Assembly: GCA_025934835.1 (NCBI GenBank)
Contig: JAICWL010000012.1
Span: 1-52,526 of the forward strand
From: Fimbriimonadaceae bacterium
GTDB taxonomy: Bacteria > Armatimonadota > Fimbriimonadia > Fimbriimonadales > Fimbriimonadaceae
Length of the DNA stretch: 52,526 bases
Direction: 5' to 3'
Shown here: piece after piece, positions 41,270 through 49,431 of the stretch
How positions within the stretch are numbered: the stretch's first letter is position 1
How the letters are laid out: each line of letters opens with the position of its first letter
Program-made: the position numbers and the translations under genes
The notes under the pieces: generated by a model
Database searches by the model: none
What the model was told of the DNA's origin: nothing
What the model saw: only the letters and a program-made list of their open reading frames with translations

Positions 41270-42377
41270 GGCCGGTGCCGGTATTGAAAAGCACGACGGT
41301 TTCGGCCTCTCCGAAAAAGCCCATTGCCCGAAGAGCCTGCGCGGCGGCGAGAGTGGCCCCTCCTTCCGGGGCGGCGAAAACGCCGGTGGCTTTGCCCATT
41401 TCGCGCACGGCGTCAATCATCTGGTCATCGGTCACAGTCACGGCGATCCCACCGGATGCGCGGATGAGATCCAACATGATGAAATCTCCGACCGCTTTCG
41501 GCACGCGAAGCCCTGAAGCTCGGGTGGCGGCGTTTGGAAACTCGGCAGCGAATCTCTCTCCCGCGTCGTAAGCCCGCACGATCGGCGCGCAGCCCTGCGC
41601 TTGGACTGAAATCATCTTCGGCCTTTTGTGGTCGATCCAGCCGAGCCGCTCCATCTCGTCGAAAGCCTTCCACATTCCGATCAGGCCGGTGCCGCCGCCC
41701 GTCGGGTAGACCACCGCATCTGGCAGGCGCCATCCCATCTGCTCGGCGAGTTCGTACCCCATGGTCTTCTTGCCTTCGACCCTGTAAGGTTCTTTGAGCG
41801 TGCTAAGGTCGAACACCTCGCCGGAGGTCCGATCGACTAGGTCGCGCACCCGAACGCCGCAGTCGGTAATCAAACCATCGACGAGCGTCACTTCGGCGCC
41901 GAGGGACTCGCATTCGATGGCGAACGCCTTCGGAGTATCGCGCGGCATGAACACGTGCGCGGGGAGACCCGCCTTTGCTGCGTATGCGGACATGGCGCCG
42001 GCCGCATTGCCCGCGCTCGGTACTGCAAGCCGCTTGGCTCCCAAATGCTTGGCCATGGATACCGCGGCCGACATGCCTCGAGCCTTGAAGCTACCGGTCG
42101 GGTTCAGTCCTTCATCCTTTACGTACCAATTGCGGCCCAGCGCAGGGGCATGATGCAGCGGTGTAAACCCTTCGCCTAGCGAAACCGGCTCACAGTCCGG
42201 AAGCACTTCCCGATAGCGCCACATCGTGGGCTCACGGCCTGCAAGCTCGCTGCGGTCGAAATGAAGCTCTTCCAAATCGATGTCGACCTTGAGCGGCTTT
42301 CCGCATTCGCACAGATTGATCAGTCGGTCCGCAGGGTATTCGCGGCCGCATAGCCAGCAGGTGAGGCGCGTGGGCAC
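41244..42377 (-). CDS. Threonine synthase paralogue with N-terminal zinc ribbon
   Basis: The 377-residue PLP enzyme begins with a zinc-ribbon-like CWLCG...CECG pair, then has EGFTPLHHA, the PLP lysine in [28 protein letters not shown], a [13 protein letters not shown] phosphate loop and [10 protein letters not shown]. The zinc-ribbon class is usually annotated threonine synthase, but some members are cysteate, diaminopropionate or other beta/gamma-replacement enzymes. As thrC at 14128 already sits with thrB, this copy may have a different substrate (inference). The start is GTG at 42377 with TACACT exactly 6 nt upstream. Confidence 0.85.
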   Translation of the reverse strand: MPTRLTCWLCGREYPADRLINLCECGKPLKVDIDLEELHFDRSELAGREPTMWRYREVLPDCEPVSLGEGFTPLHHAPALGRNWYVKDEGLNPTGSFKARGMSAAVSMAKHLGAKRLAVPSAGNAAGAMSAYAAKAGLPAHVFMPRDTPKAFAIECESLGAEVTLVDGLITDCGVRVRDLVDRTSGEVFDLSTLKEPYRVEGKKTMGYELAEQMGWRLPDAVVYPTGGGTGLIGMWKAFDEMERLGWIDHKRPKMISVQAQGCAPIVRAYDAGERFAAEFPNAATRASGLRVPKAVGDFIMLDLIRASGGIAVTVTDDQMIDAVREMGKATGVFAAPEGGATLAAAQALRAMGFFGEAETVVLFNTGTGLKYLEAFE

Positions 42378-42383
42378 GGTTCG

Positions 42384-42389
42384 AGTGTA
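42384..42389 (-). promoter_or_regulatory. Leaderless-type -10 box (TACACT) before the threonine synthase paralogue
   Basis: On the minus strand TACACT ends exactly 6 nt before the GTG at 42377. The same hexamer at the same spacing precedes the TPR gene at 44765 on the other strand. Confidence 0.55.
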
Positions 42390-42484
42390 CAGCCCAAAGC
42401 ATCGCAGGAAAACCGCTCGCTCGCATAGAATCTAGAGTGGGCGCTCCGGCGTTTCGCTGCCGAGAGGTTGGCAGCATACTAAGC

Positions 42485-42919
42485 ATGATGGATGTGATGC
42501 TGGAAGTCGCTCTCGAACCGAATGTGACTGCGCCTCGGTACGAGTCCGAAGGCGCCGCAGGCATGGACCTTCGCGCCTCGGAGTCGGTAGAGCTGGCTCC
42601 TATGCAACGCAAGCTCGTGGCCACGGGGGTGCGGATCGCGGTGCCGCCAGGATTCGAGGCGCAGGTCCGCCCGCGGTCGGGGCTGGCCATGCGGCACGGC
42701 GTCACGATGGTGAATTCGCCGGGAACAATCGATTCGGACTATCGTGGAGAAATCAAATTGATCATGATCAATCTTGGCGAGACTGTCGTCAAATTCGAAC
42801 GGGGGGAGCGGGTTGCACAGCTTGTTGTCTGCCCGATTGCGCGGGCCGAGGTGAGAGTCGTCGAGACTTTGGACGAAACCGAGCGAGGAACGGGCGGCTT
42901 TGGCAGTACGGGGACCTGA
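42485..42919 (+). CDS. dut: dUTP diphosphatase
   Basis: Dut hydrolyses dUTP to dUMP, keeping uracil out of DNA. The 144-residue protein shows all five trimeric dUTPase motifs: [36 protein letters not shown] and the C-terminal arm [11 protein letters not shown]. Start: ATG 42485 or 42488; CATACT lies 7 nt before the latter. A GTG at 42437 is open but adds residues unlike the family. The next gene starts 20 nt inside its end. Confidence 0.96.
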   Translation: MMDVMLEVALEPNVTAPRYESEGAAGMDLRASESVELAPMQRKLVATGVRIAVPPGFEAQVRPRSGLAMRHGVTMVNSPGTIDSDYRGEIKLIMINLGETVVKFERGERVAQLVVCPIARAEVRVVETLDETERGTGGFGSTGT

Positions 42920-43946
42920 TCGAACGAAGGTCTGCGAACGCTGCTTCGCAGTCGTTGACGCGGCTCTGGCAGCATGCCCGGAGTGCGGCGCGCCGCTCGG
43001 TGGAGATATCGAGCAAGCGACCGACACGGCGATGTATCCCGAGCTCGCGCGCGCCAACGTGCTACGCCTGCGTGGTGAGTACAAGCAAGCCGAGCAAATC
43101 TGCCTAAACATTCTGCGTCGGTATCCGAACAACGTGACCGCACACACGCTGATGGGCGATGTGTATAGCGACCTCGGTGACCTAGAGAACGCGGCGCAGT
43201 GGTACGAGCTTGCGCTGGACCTCGACCCGTCCTCCGAGACCGACAAGCAGAAGCTCGAAGCAGTGCGCGAGCAGATCCGCGCGAGAGACGCCGGCCAGGC
43301 GACCAACGAACTGGCGGTTCCAGACCACACCAAGAGCACCCCGGCTTTGCTCGGGCTTGCCCTTGCCATCTTCGCGGTGATCGCCATCGGCGCCTTTATG
43401 CTCGGACGAGGAACTCAGGTCGCGCCGGTCGTGAGAAGGCCGATCTCGGCGCCGCTGGAGTCCGCGCCGGTGACCGATCCGGCATCTAGCGCACATGGGC
43501 TCGGCGTGCCGGGGCTCAATCCCGCGCTCGAGGACCGGACTACGATGCAGACGATAGCGCAGCATTCGCCGCTGGGGGCTCGCCTGGTGTCTGCGATCAC
43601 AGACCCGCGAACGAAGAATCTCACGCTGACGATTGCGGTAACGGGCTCGGACGACGACAGACGGATCGCAGCCGAATTGGCCAAGACGGCAGTGGACCAG
43701 CTTACGGACGCATCGGTGGTGACGGTGCGGGTCGTGCGTTCGGACCATTTGGATTACGTCGCCGATGTCCAGCGGGAGAAGGTCCTGCAGGTCGAGACTC
43801 CGCAGTGGCAGGCGTCCGCGGCATCGCCCGATGCTTGGATCACCAGCGTGCTCATGAACGAATGGACACCGCAGACGCCTTCTTCAGAGCCTGCAGCCTC
43901 TTCGCCTCCTCCAACGTCAACGGGAACGAGCCCTCAATCGCCATAA
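42900..43946 (+). CDS. Zinc-ribbon/TPR membrane protein, unknown function
   Basis: The 348-residue protein begins with a zinc ribbon ([20 protein letters not shown], two CxxC pairs), then one or two TPR repeats ([25 protein letters not shown] and [27 protein letters not shown]), a membrane helix ([20 protein letters not shown], about 153-172), and an external part with a beta/alpha region ([28 protein letters not shown]) and a Pro/Ser/Thr-rich end. The start is TTG at 42900, inside dut. It may be an envelope or signalling adaptor; the function is unknown. Confidence 0.75.
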   Translation: MAVRGPDRTKVCERCFAVVDAALAACPECGAPLGGDIEQATDTAMYPELARANVLRLRGEYKQAEQICLNILRRYPNNVTAHTLMGDVYSDLGDLENAAQWYELALDLDPSSETDKQKLEAVREQIRARDAGQATNELAVPDHTKSTPALLGLALAIFAVIAIGAFMLGRGTQVAPVVRRPISAPLESAPVTDPASSAHGLGVPGLNPALEDRTTMQTIAQHSPLGARLVSAITDPRTKNLTLTIAVTGSDDDRRIAAELAKTAVDQLTDASVVTVRVVRSDHLDYVADVQREKVLQVETPQWQASAASPDAWITSVLMNEWTPQTPSSEPAASSPPPTSTGTSPQSP

Positions 43947-43956
43947 TCGAAGGGTC

Positions 43957-44703
43957 ATGCGACTATCGGTCCAACTGTACACCCTCCGCGATCAGCTGTC
44001 TTACGACGTTCCCGGCACCCTCCGCCAAGTGCGCGGAATCGGGCTCGAGTGGGTGGAATTCGCGGGAGGATACGGCAAGAGTGCGTCCGAATGGAGGACG
44101 ATGCTCGACGGCGAGGGCCTGAAAGTTTCCGGGAGCCACATCGGAATCAGCGCGATCGAGAACGAGTTCGATCAGGTCGTCGAGGACTGCAAGATCCTGG
44201 ACAACGAGTTCGTCGTCGTACCCTGGGTTGCCGAGAAGGACTACGAAGGAGGTTGGGACGCCTTTGGACACAGGCTCGAGGCAGCCGCGGCGAAGCTGAA
44301 GGACCAGGGGCTGCAGTTGGCCTATCACAATCACGCTTTCGAATTCACGAGGGGCTCGAACGGCAGGTTGGGCCTGGAAACGCTGTACGACTCGACCGCG
44401 CCGGACCTCGTGAAATCCGAGTTGGACGTAGCGTGGGTGCAGATCGGCGGCGGAGACCCAGCCGCATGGATCGAGCGCCTCAAAGGTCGCATTCCTCTCA
44501 TTCATCTCAAGGATTACAACCCGGACATGACACCGCAGTGGCAGCCGGGCGGCGAGGGAGTAGTCGATTGGAACGCGGTGCTTGCGGCGGCCAAGAACGT
44601 GGGAGTGGAGTTCGGTGCGATCGAGCTCGACGAGTCGCCGGGCGACCCGGTGGAAGCGGTTCGCAGCAGCTACCGGTTCTTCTCGGGTCGTGGCTTGCGC
44701 TAG
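43957..44703 (+). CDS. Sugar phosphate isomerase/epimerase-like TIM-barrel protein
   Basis: The 248-residue protein belongs to the xylose-isomerase-like/AP-endonuclease-2 TIM-barrel group: MRLSVQLYTLRDQL first strand, GLEWVEFAGGYG, LQLAYHNHAFEF (a metal-binding His-Asn-His pattern), SELDVAWVQIGGGDP, IPLIHLKDY and a late GAIELDES with a glutamate ligand. Many such proteins isomerise or epimerise sugars or inositols. The substrate is unknown. It starts 10 nt after the zinc-ribbon/TPR gene. Confidence 0.87.
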   Translation: MRLSVQLYTLRDQLSYDVPGTLRQVRGIGLEWVEFAGGYGKSASEWRTMLDGEGLKVSGSHIGISAIENEFDQVVEDCKILDNEFVVVPWVAEKDYEGGWDAFGHRLEAAAAKLKDQGLQLAYHNHAFEFTRGSNGRLGLETLYDSTAPDLVKSELDVAWVQIGGGDPAAWIERLKGRIPLIHLKDYNPDMTPQWQPGGEGVVDWNAVLAAAKNVGVEFGAIELDESPGDPVEAVRSSYRFFSGRGLR

Positions 44704-44752
44704 CCATTGGGCTTAGTCCCCGCATCCACGGGTTCGACGCGCTTGCAGCCGG

Positions 44753-44758
44753 TACACT
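44753..44758 (+). promoter_or_regulatory. Leaderless-type -10 box (TACACT) before the TPR gene
   Basis: TACACT ends exactly 6 nt before the ATG at 44765 and there is no Shine-Dalgarno sequence. Confidence 0.6.
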
Positions 44759-44764
44759 CTGGCC

Positions 44765-46609
44765 ATGAAAGTCGCCGCGCTGCCCTTCAACGCCTTGGAA
44801 GGGACGAAACCTGCCTACGGACGGCAAATCTCCGCATTCGCCGCCGAGCAATTGCGGGCTCACGCCAATGCCGAAATCAATTCGGTGAGCTTCCTGACGC
44901 AGATTCAGGAGCCAGACGGCGTCCGCATGGCGTTCGTGAACATTGGCGACGACCTGCTACCGTACGAGCAGCTCAAGGACCTCTTCCAGCAGGCTGAGGT
45001 CGACGTCGTCATGGACGGATCGATCAAGGTGACGGACGACGAGATCGAGCTGACCACGCGATTTTCGGGCAAAGACAGCGAAGAGCCGATCGCGCTCGAT
45101 ACCCAGAAGTTCGGCAAAGCTGAAATCTTCCAGAAGCTCCATTGGCTGATCAAGAAGCTAGGCGACGTTGCGGAAATTGGCCTTCCCGAGCTGCTTTCGG
45201 GCGAGACGATGGAATTCGGAACTGACGATCCCGAAGCGTTTCTCGGATTCTTGGAAGGGTACGACTCGCTGAACTACATCCAGCAGGCGAATGGAATGGT
45301 CGCCAAAGAGTTCAGCCCGGAGGGCGCCATCGAAGCGCTGGTTGCCTCCGTAAGCGCCGACCCCGACTTCGAGGGCCCGTACCATGTATTGGTCCAGCTC
45401 GCTCGCGCTTGCGCGCACTTTCGCATTGGCACTCCAGAGATGCTCGAAAAGGCGCTCAAGAGGCTTATCGAGCTCGTGCCCGACGAGATGGGCGCGTATT
45501 TCGGCCTTGGAGAGGTTTATGCGTCGCTCGGCGACCATGCGCGCTCGGCCGAATGGTTCGAGAAGGCGATCCAGGTGCAACCCGCCGGCCAAGAGGACCC
45601 GGCACTATTTACCCGCCTCGGCCTCGCTCAGCTTCAGTCCGGCATGCCCGTAAACGCCGAGCGCAACTTCCGCAAGGCGATGGAGAAGGAAGGGGACGAC
45701 AAGCCCTCGGCCGACTACCTTGCCGGCGTCCTGCAACAGACCGGGCGCGCGCACGAAGTTCCGGGCATGTGGAAGAAGATCGTCGACGCCAATCCCCAGA
45801 ATGCCCAGGCACAGGCCAAGTATGCCGTCTCCCTTTACCAGGCCGGCAAGGAGGCGGAGGCCGAGAAAGCGTTCGAAAATGCGCTCGACACGCTCGAGGA
45901 CACCACGATCGTGAAGCGCTATTACGCTCCATTGCTCGTGCAAAAGGGTGACTACGACCGCGCGATGGATTTCTATGAGGACTGCATCGATGTCGCCCCG
46001 AACGATGTTCAGCTCTTGTCGGAGTACGCCGGCACGCTCGAAGCGGCCGGAAGGGAATTCGAAGTGCCCCCGATTCTCAAGAGCCTCCTTGCGAGCAACC
46101 CCGATCCGAATACCCGCGCCAACGCTCTCGCAAGGCTGATCGAATTGGAGCAGCCGAAGCGGGCGGAGAACGTCGACAATGCCCGAAAGAAAATGGAGGA
46201 AGGGGACTTCGCTGGTGCGATCCAGATCCTGAAGCCTCTCCGAAACTGGCTCGCCGATTACTGGAAGCTTTGGGGAATGCTCGCATCGGCTTACAATCAG
46301 ACGGGACAGTTCGAAGAAGCCGAGGAGGCGGCGAAGCGGCTTTTGGAGCTCTTCCCTGGTTGCGAGCCGGCCTACGGAGAGCTTGCCACCGCTCTGAACG
46401 GAAAGGGTCAAACCGAGGAGGCCTACCAGATGCTTCGGTACGCCGCGGCGAACAATCCGAGCTCCCTTCCGATCTACGTCAACTTGGGCTTGGCGGCGAA
46501 GCGCTCCGGGCGGCCCGATGAAGCCAAGGGCTTGGCCAAGCAAATCCGGGAGGCCGTGGGGCCCAATCCCGAGCTGGAGCCGGTGCTCACCGAGATGGAG
46601 ACAGACTAG
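44765..46609 (+). CDS. TPR protein with N-terminal TolB-N/FlgO-like domain
   Basis: The 614-residue protein starts MKVAALPFNALEGTKPAYG, and with ADVVMDGSIK-type and ELTTRFSGKDSEEP strands this resembles the TolB-N/FlgO-like domain often fused to TPRs in adenylate-cyclase-type regulators. From about residue 150 the protein is TPR helices, for example MGAYFGLGEVYASLGDHARSAEWFEKAIQVQP and DYWKLWGMLASAYNQTGQFEEAEEAAKRLLELFP. There is no signal peptide or catalytic domain, so it is probably a cytoplasmic scaffold. The start is fixed by the -10 spacing. It lies 61 nt after the sugar-isomerase-like gene. Confidence 0.82.
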   Translation: MKVAALPFNALEGTKPAYGRQISAFAAEQLRAHANAEINSVSFLTQIQEPDGVRMAFVNIGDDLLPYEQLKDLFQQAEVDVVMDGSIKVTDDEIELTTRFSGKDSEEPIALDTQKFGKAEIFQKLHWLIKKLGDVAEIGLPELLSGETMEFGTDDPEAFLGFLEGYDSLNYIQQANGMVAKEFSPEGAIEALVASVSADPDFEGPYHVLVQLARACAHFRIGTPEMLEKALKRLIELVPDEMGAYFGLGEVYASLGDHARSAEWFEKAIQVQPAGQEDPALFTRLGLAQLQSGMPVNAERNFRKAMEKEGDDKPSADYLAGVLQQTGRAHEVPGMWKKIVDANPQNAQAQAKYAVSLYQAGKEAEAEKAFENALDTLEDTTIVKRYYAPLLVQKGDYDRAMDFYEDCIDVAPNDVQLLSEYAGTLEAAGREFEVPPILKSLLASNPDPNTRANALARLIELEQPKRAENVDNARKKMEEGDFAGAIQILKPLRNWLADYWKLWGMLASAYNQTGQFEEAEEAAKRLLELFPGCEPAYGELATALNGKGQTEEAYQMLRYAAANNPSSLPIYVNLGLAAKRSGRPDEAKGLAKQIREAVGPNPELEPVLTEMETD

Positions 46610-46627
46610 GCCGCACGCATCGACGGC

Positions 46628-47269
46628 ATGAACGCACGAGGAACAGGCACGCGTAAGCCGGGCGCAACGCAAGAGCAGCATGCGCCCCTGTGGATCAAGT
46701 GCTTTGTGCTCTTCCACTTGCTCGCGATCACAGTATGGGCGCTGCCGAACCCGCCCCAGGGCATCGTGGACGGGAAAGTGGAGCCGGCAGGAACGGACTG
46801 GATTCTTGTTTACGACAAGAAATACGTCCAGCCTGCGCCCCCTTTCCAGCAGTATCTGATCCTGACCGGCTTTTGGCAGTACTGGGACATGTTCGCGCCC
46901 GACCCCGTGCAACAGGATGTGTGGTGTGATGCCGAGGTGCTGTACAAGGACGGCTCGAAGCGCCGCTACGGCTATCCTCGCATCTACGATCTCCCGATCC
47001 TCGCGAAATACCCCAAGGAGCGATATCGCAAGTTCTTCGAGCGTGCTCCCGACCCGACCAGCGCGTTCCTTTGGGCGCAGTTCGGCCAAAGGATTGCCTA
47101 TCTGAACGCCGATAATCCCGCGAATCCGCCGGTCAAAGTGTTTCTCCACAAGCATGTGCTGCTGATCTCCCCTCCTGGCTTGCCGCAGGCGACCCAGTAC
47201 ACGGACCAGCAGTACTACGTCCACGTCGTCGACCAGCGTCGCCTCGCTAAGGACCTGGCGAGGGGCTAA
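46628..47269 (+). CDS. Membrane-anchored partner of HTTM protein (DUF5819-like)
   Basis: The 213-residue protein has one N-terminal membrane helix (IKCFVLFHLLAITVWAL) and an external domain with a W-x-x-x-D-M-F-A-P-D-P motif (FWQYWDMFAPDPVQQDV). Similar W-x-M-F-A-P-x-P proteins, such as DUF5819, occur beside HTTM genes (from memory of such neighbourhoods). Two late His-containing strands (VFLHKHVLLISPP and YYVHVVDQ) follow. The stop shares an A with the HTTM start (TAATG), so the two are made together and probably form a complex (inference). No enzymatic role can be stated. Confidence 0.65.
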   Translation: MNARGTGTRKPGATQEQHAPLWIKCFVLFHLLAITVWALPNPPQGIVDGKVEPAGTDWILVYDKKYVQPAPPFQQYLILTGFWQYWDMFAPDPVQQDVWCDAEVLYKDGSKRRYGYPRIYDLPILAKYPKERYRKFFERAPDPTSAFLWAQFGQRIAYLNADNPANPPVKVFLHKHVLLISPPGLPQATQYTDQQYYVHVVDQRRLAKDLARG

Positions 47270-48519
47270 TGAGCGAGCCCCAGGAAAGTTTTTGGGAGTC
47301 TGTGAACCGATATTGGTTCGGCCGGGGGTCCCCCACCAGTCTGGGGCTTCTCAGAATCTGCACCGGCATCCTCACGTTCATCGATCTTTCGCTGCTGCTT
47401 CCGGACTGGAAAGCATGGTTTAGCCAGGTCGGCTATGTGCCGACATGGATTGGCGCCATGTTCATGAACCAGCACATCGAGGCGTGGCCGAAATCACCTT
47501 TCACGCTCCCGCGCACCGACATTTTCGTGGCAATCACCGATCCTCGGATCAGCTTCGCACTGTACGTGGCGATCATGGTGTTGGCGCTGCTGACGGCGCT
47601 CGGACTTTGGACGCGCGTTAGCTCGCTTCTTCTCGCGGTCGGAATGGTCTCCCTACAGCACCGAAACGGGGCCATCCTGCATGGCGGCGACACCGTGCTC
47701 CGGCTGTGCGTATTGTATGTGGCGATCTCGCCGGCGGGGAGGGCGTGCTCGATCGATCGGTTGATTGCGCTGTGGAAAGGCCGAGAGAGCCCCAATCCAG
47801 TGCTCGTTTATATCTGGCCCCAGCGGCTCGTGAGCTACAACGTCGCACTCATCTATTTCACAACGGTGTGGCTCAAGACCTTCGGGCACCTCTGGCGCAA
47901 CGGCACGGCAACCTGGTATCCCGCCAGGCTGAACGAGTTTCACCGATTCCCGGTGCCGGCGTTCTTCAACGAGCTTCCGATGGTGTACATCACGACCTAC
48001 GGGACGCTCGCCGTGGAGTTTTCTCTTGCTACGCTGGTGTTCTTCCGGCCGCTGCGAAAGTATTGCGTGCTCGGCGGCATCATGCTGCACGCTTCCATCG
48101 AGTACACCATGAACATTCCGCTGTTCAGCTACCTGATGGTGTCGATGTACATCTGCTTCTTCGATGGGGAAGAGATATCAGCCTGGGCGGAGCGGGTCGG
48201 CCGGCAGCTCAAGGGGCTGCATGCTTCGATCTTCTTGCCTCAAGGCACCAGGCTTCGTCCGGCTGCGGCGGCGTTCTTGGACGCGGTTGACCCCCTGAAA
48301 GTTGTGAATTATCTCCCGGGCCACGGGCCGACCTGGACTGCGGAACCCAACGGGCGGGCCGCGCACATCTCGTGGACACGCAGCTTGGGTGCTTGGGTTT
48401 TCGCCTGGGTTCCCGGGGTCTGGCCGAAGATTTTGGATGCCAGCCTCGAGCCCGCCAAGGAGGAGCCGGTTGATCCCGCCAAGCAGCGTGCCAAGACGAA
48501 GAAGCATGCTTCCAGGTAA
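47269..48519 (+). CDS. HTTM-domain membrane protein (gamma-carboxylase-like)
   Basis: The 416-residue protein has the multi-pass HTTM architecture related to vitamin K-dependent gamma-glutamyl carboxylase: SLGLLRICTGILTFIDLSLLLPDW as first helix, then about six more, with RNGAILHGGDTVLRLCVLYV (the conserved N-G-x-x-x-x-G-D segment) and YFTTVWLKTFGHLWRNGTATWY. A soluble C-terminal region of about 100 residues ends in basic residues. The function in bacteria is unproven; carboxylation or lipid-linked reactions have been proposed. It is coupled to the 46628 partner by TAATG. Confidence 0.85.
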   Translation: MSEPQESFWESVNRYWFGRGSPTSLGLLRICTGILTFIDLSLLLPDWKAWFSQVGYVPTWIGAMFMNQHIEAWPKSPFTLPRTDIFVAITDPRISFALYVAIMVLALLTALGLWTRVSSLLLAVGMVSLQHRNGAILHGGDTVLRLCVLYVAISPAGRACSIDRLIALWKGRESPNPVLVYIWPQRLVSYNVALIYFTTVWLKTFGHLWRNGTATWYPARLNEFHRFPVPAFFNELPMVYITTYGTLAVEFSLATLVFFRPLRKYCVLGGIMLHASIEYTMNIPLFSYLMVSMYICFFDGEEISAWAERVGRQLKGLHASIFLPQGTRLRPAAAAFLDAVDPLKVVNYLPGHGPTWTAEPNGRAAHISWTRSLGAWVFAWVPGVWPKILDASLEPAKEEPVDPAKQRAKTKKHASR

Positions 48520-48528
48520 AAGCCAGTC

Positions 48529-49431
48529 ATGCGACCTTGGCAATTCGGCAAGCCCAAGAATCCGGGCTTCGGAATCAGCAAAGGCTACTACCTAACCATC
48601 CTCGCTTCGAAGGCGACCCTACCATCGCTGCTTGAGATCGCCAACCCTGCGGGTACTGGCGGCGCTGCTGTGGGACTGGCCGCCCCACTCGCGCCCGGTG
48701 CGGACCAAGACTCACTCTCGACGCCCATCGAGCGAGGCGCCTATGTGATTGCCACAAAGGACCGCAAGACCGTGATCAAGATGCTCGTGGTTAGCAAAGA
48801 GGAGGCCGGCTTCGACCCGGAGGAGTTCGTTCGCAGTTCGCTTGCCGCAGTCGCAGAGCCGGAGATGATCGCCCGGATCCGCGGCACCTGGAACCTCTTG
48901 CAGCTTACGATCGAATCTCACGACCCGATGGTCTACGCATCCCTCGATTTCTATCTGGGGATCGCGGTGCGCCTGGCAATACTCAGCGAGGGTGTAGTCG
49001 CCGATTCGATCTGCATGAGATATCTGCTGCCGCAGGATGTCATTCACCGCGACCGGCTGGAGCCCCAACTCGACGCGCGCGACCACGTCGCGGTGCACTT
49101 TAGAACCTCGGCCGGCGCTATCCATTGCTTCACGCTCGGAATGCAAAAGTTCAACTTGCCGGAGATCGAGGTCGCCGGCTTGCTCGACGCCGACCAGGCT
49201 GCAGCAGAGGCGTTTATGATCACCCTCTGCGAGACGATCCTGCTCGGAAGGCCGCTCCGGGAAGGGGATAGGGTCGGCGCAGACGCAGATCCGTTTGAGG
49301 TTCGAGTAGGAGGCTTCGACAAGGCTTTGTGGGAAGGCATTCCTGTGTTCGAACTGCTCCCGAGCACCCGCTCGACGGCGACCGACGCGCTCGCCGCGTG
49401 GGCCGGCGAAGCCAAGCTAAAACCGCGCTAG
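48529..49431 (+). CDS. Conserved-looking protein of unknown function, 300 aa
   Basis: Not recognised. The 300-residue protein has no signal peptide or membrane helix. It begins RPWQFGKPKNPGFGISKGYYLTILA, has an early Gly/Ala-rich region, then an alternating alpha/beta pattern (ARIRGTWNLLQLTIESHDPMVY and VADSICMRYLLPQDV) and a C-terminal FELLPSTRSTATDALAAW. It starts 10 nt after the HTTM gene and may belong to that cassette. TAAAAG, whose TAA is the HTTM stop, lies 6 nt before the ATG, a weak variant of the leaderless signal. The stop is shared with the convergent gene. Confidence 0.7.
   Translation: MRPWQFGKPKNPGFGISKGYYLTILASKATLPSLLEIANPAGTGGAAVGLAAPLAPGADQDSLSTPIERGAYVIATKDRKTVIKMLVVSKEEAGFDPEEFVRSSLAAVAEPEMIARIRGTWNLLQLTIESHDPMVYASLDFYLGIAVRLAILSEGVVADSICMRYLLPQDVIHRDRLEPQLDARDHVAVHFRTSAGAIHCFTLGMQKFNLPEIEVAGLLDADQAAAEAFMITLCETILLGRPLREGDRVGADADPFEVRVGGFDKALWEGIPVFELLPSTRSTATDALAAWAGEAKLKPR

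Noticed and set aside
42437-42484. GTG at 42437 as the dut start, with TAGAAT 5 nt upstream
   Set aside because: The extra 16 residues are unlike any dUTPase N-terminus; the ATGs at 42485 and 42488 fit better.
45605-47224. Minus-strand open frame of 539 codons
   Set aside because: It is antisense to the TPR and HTTM-partner genes; no recognisable protein features.
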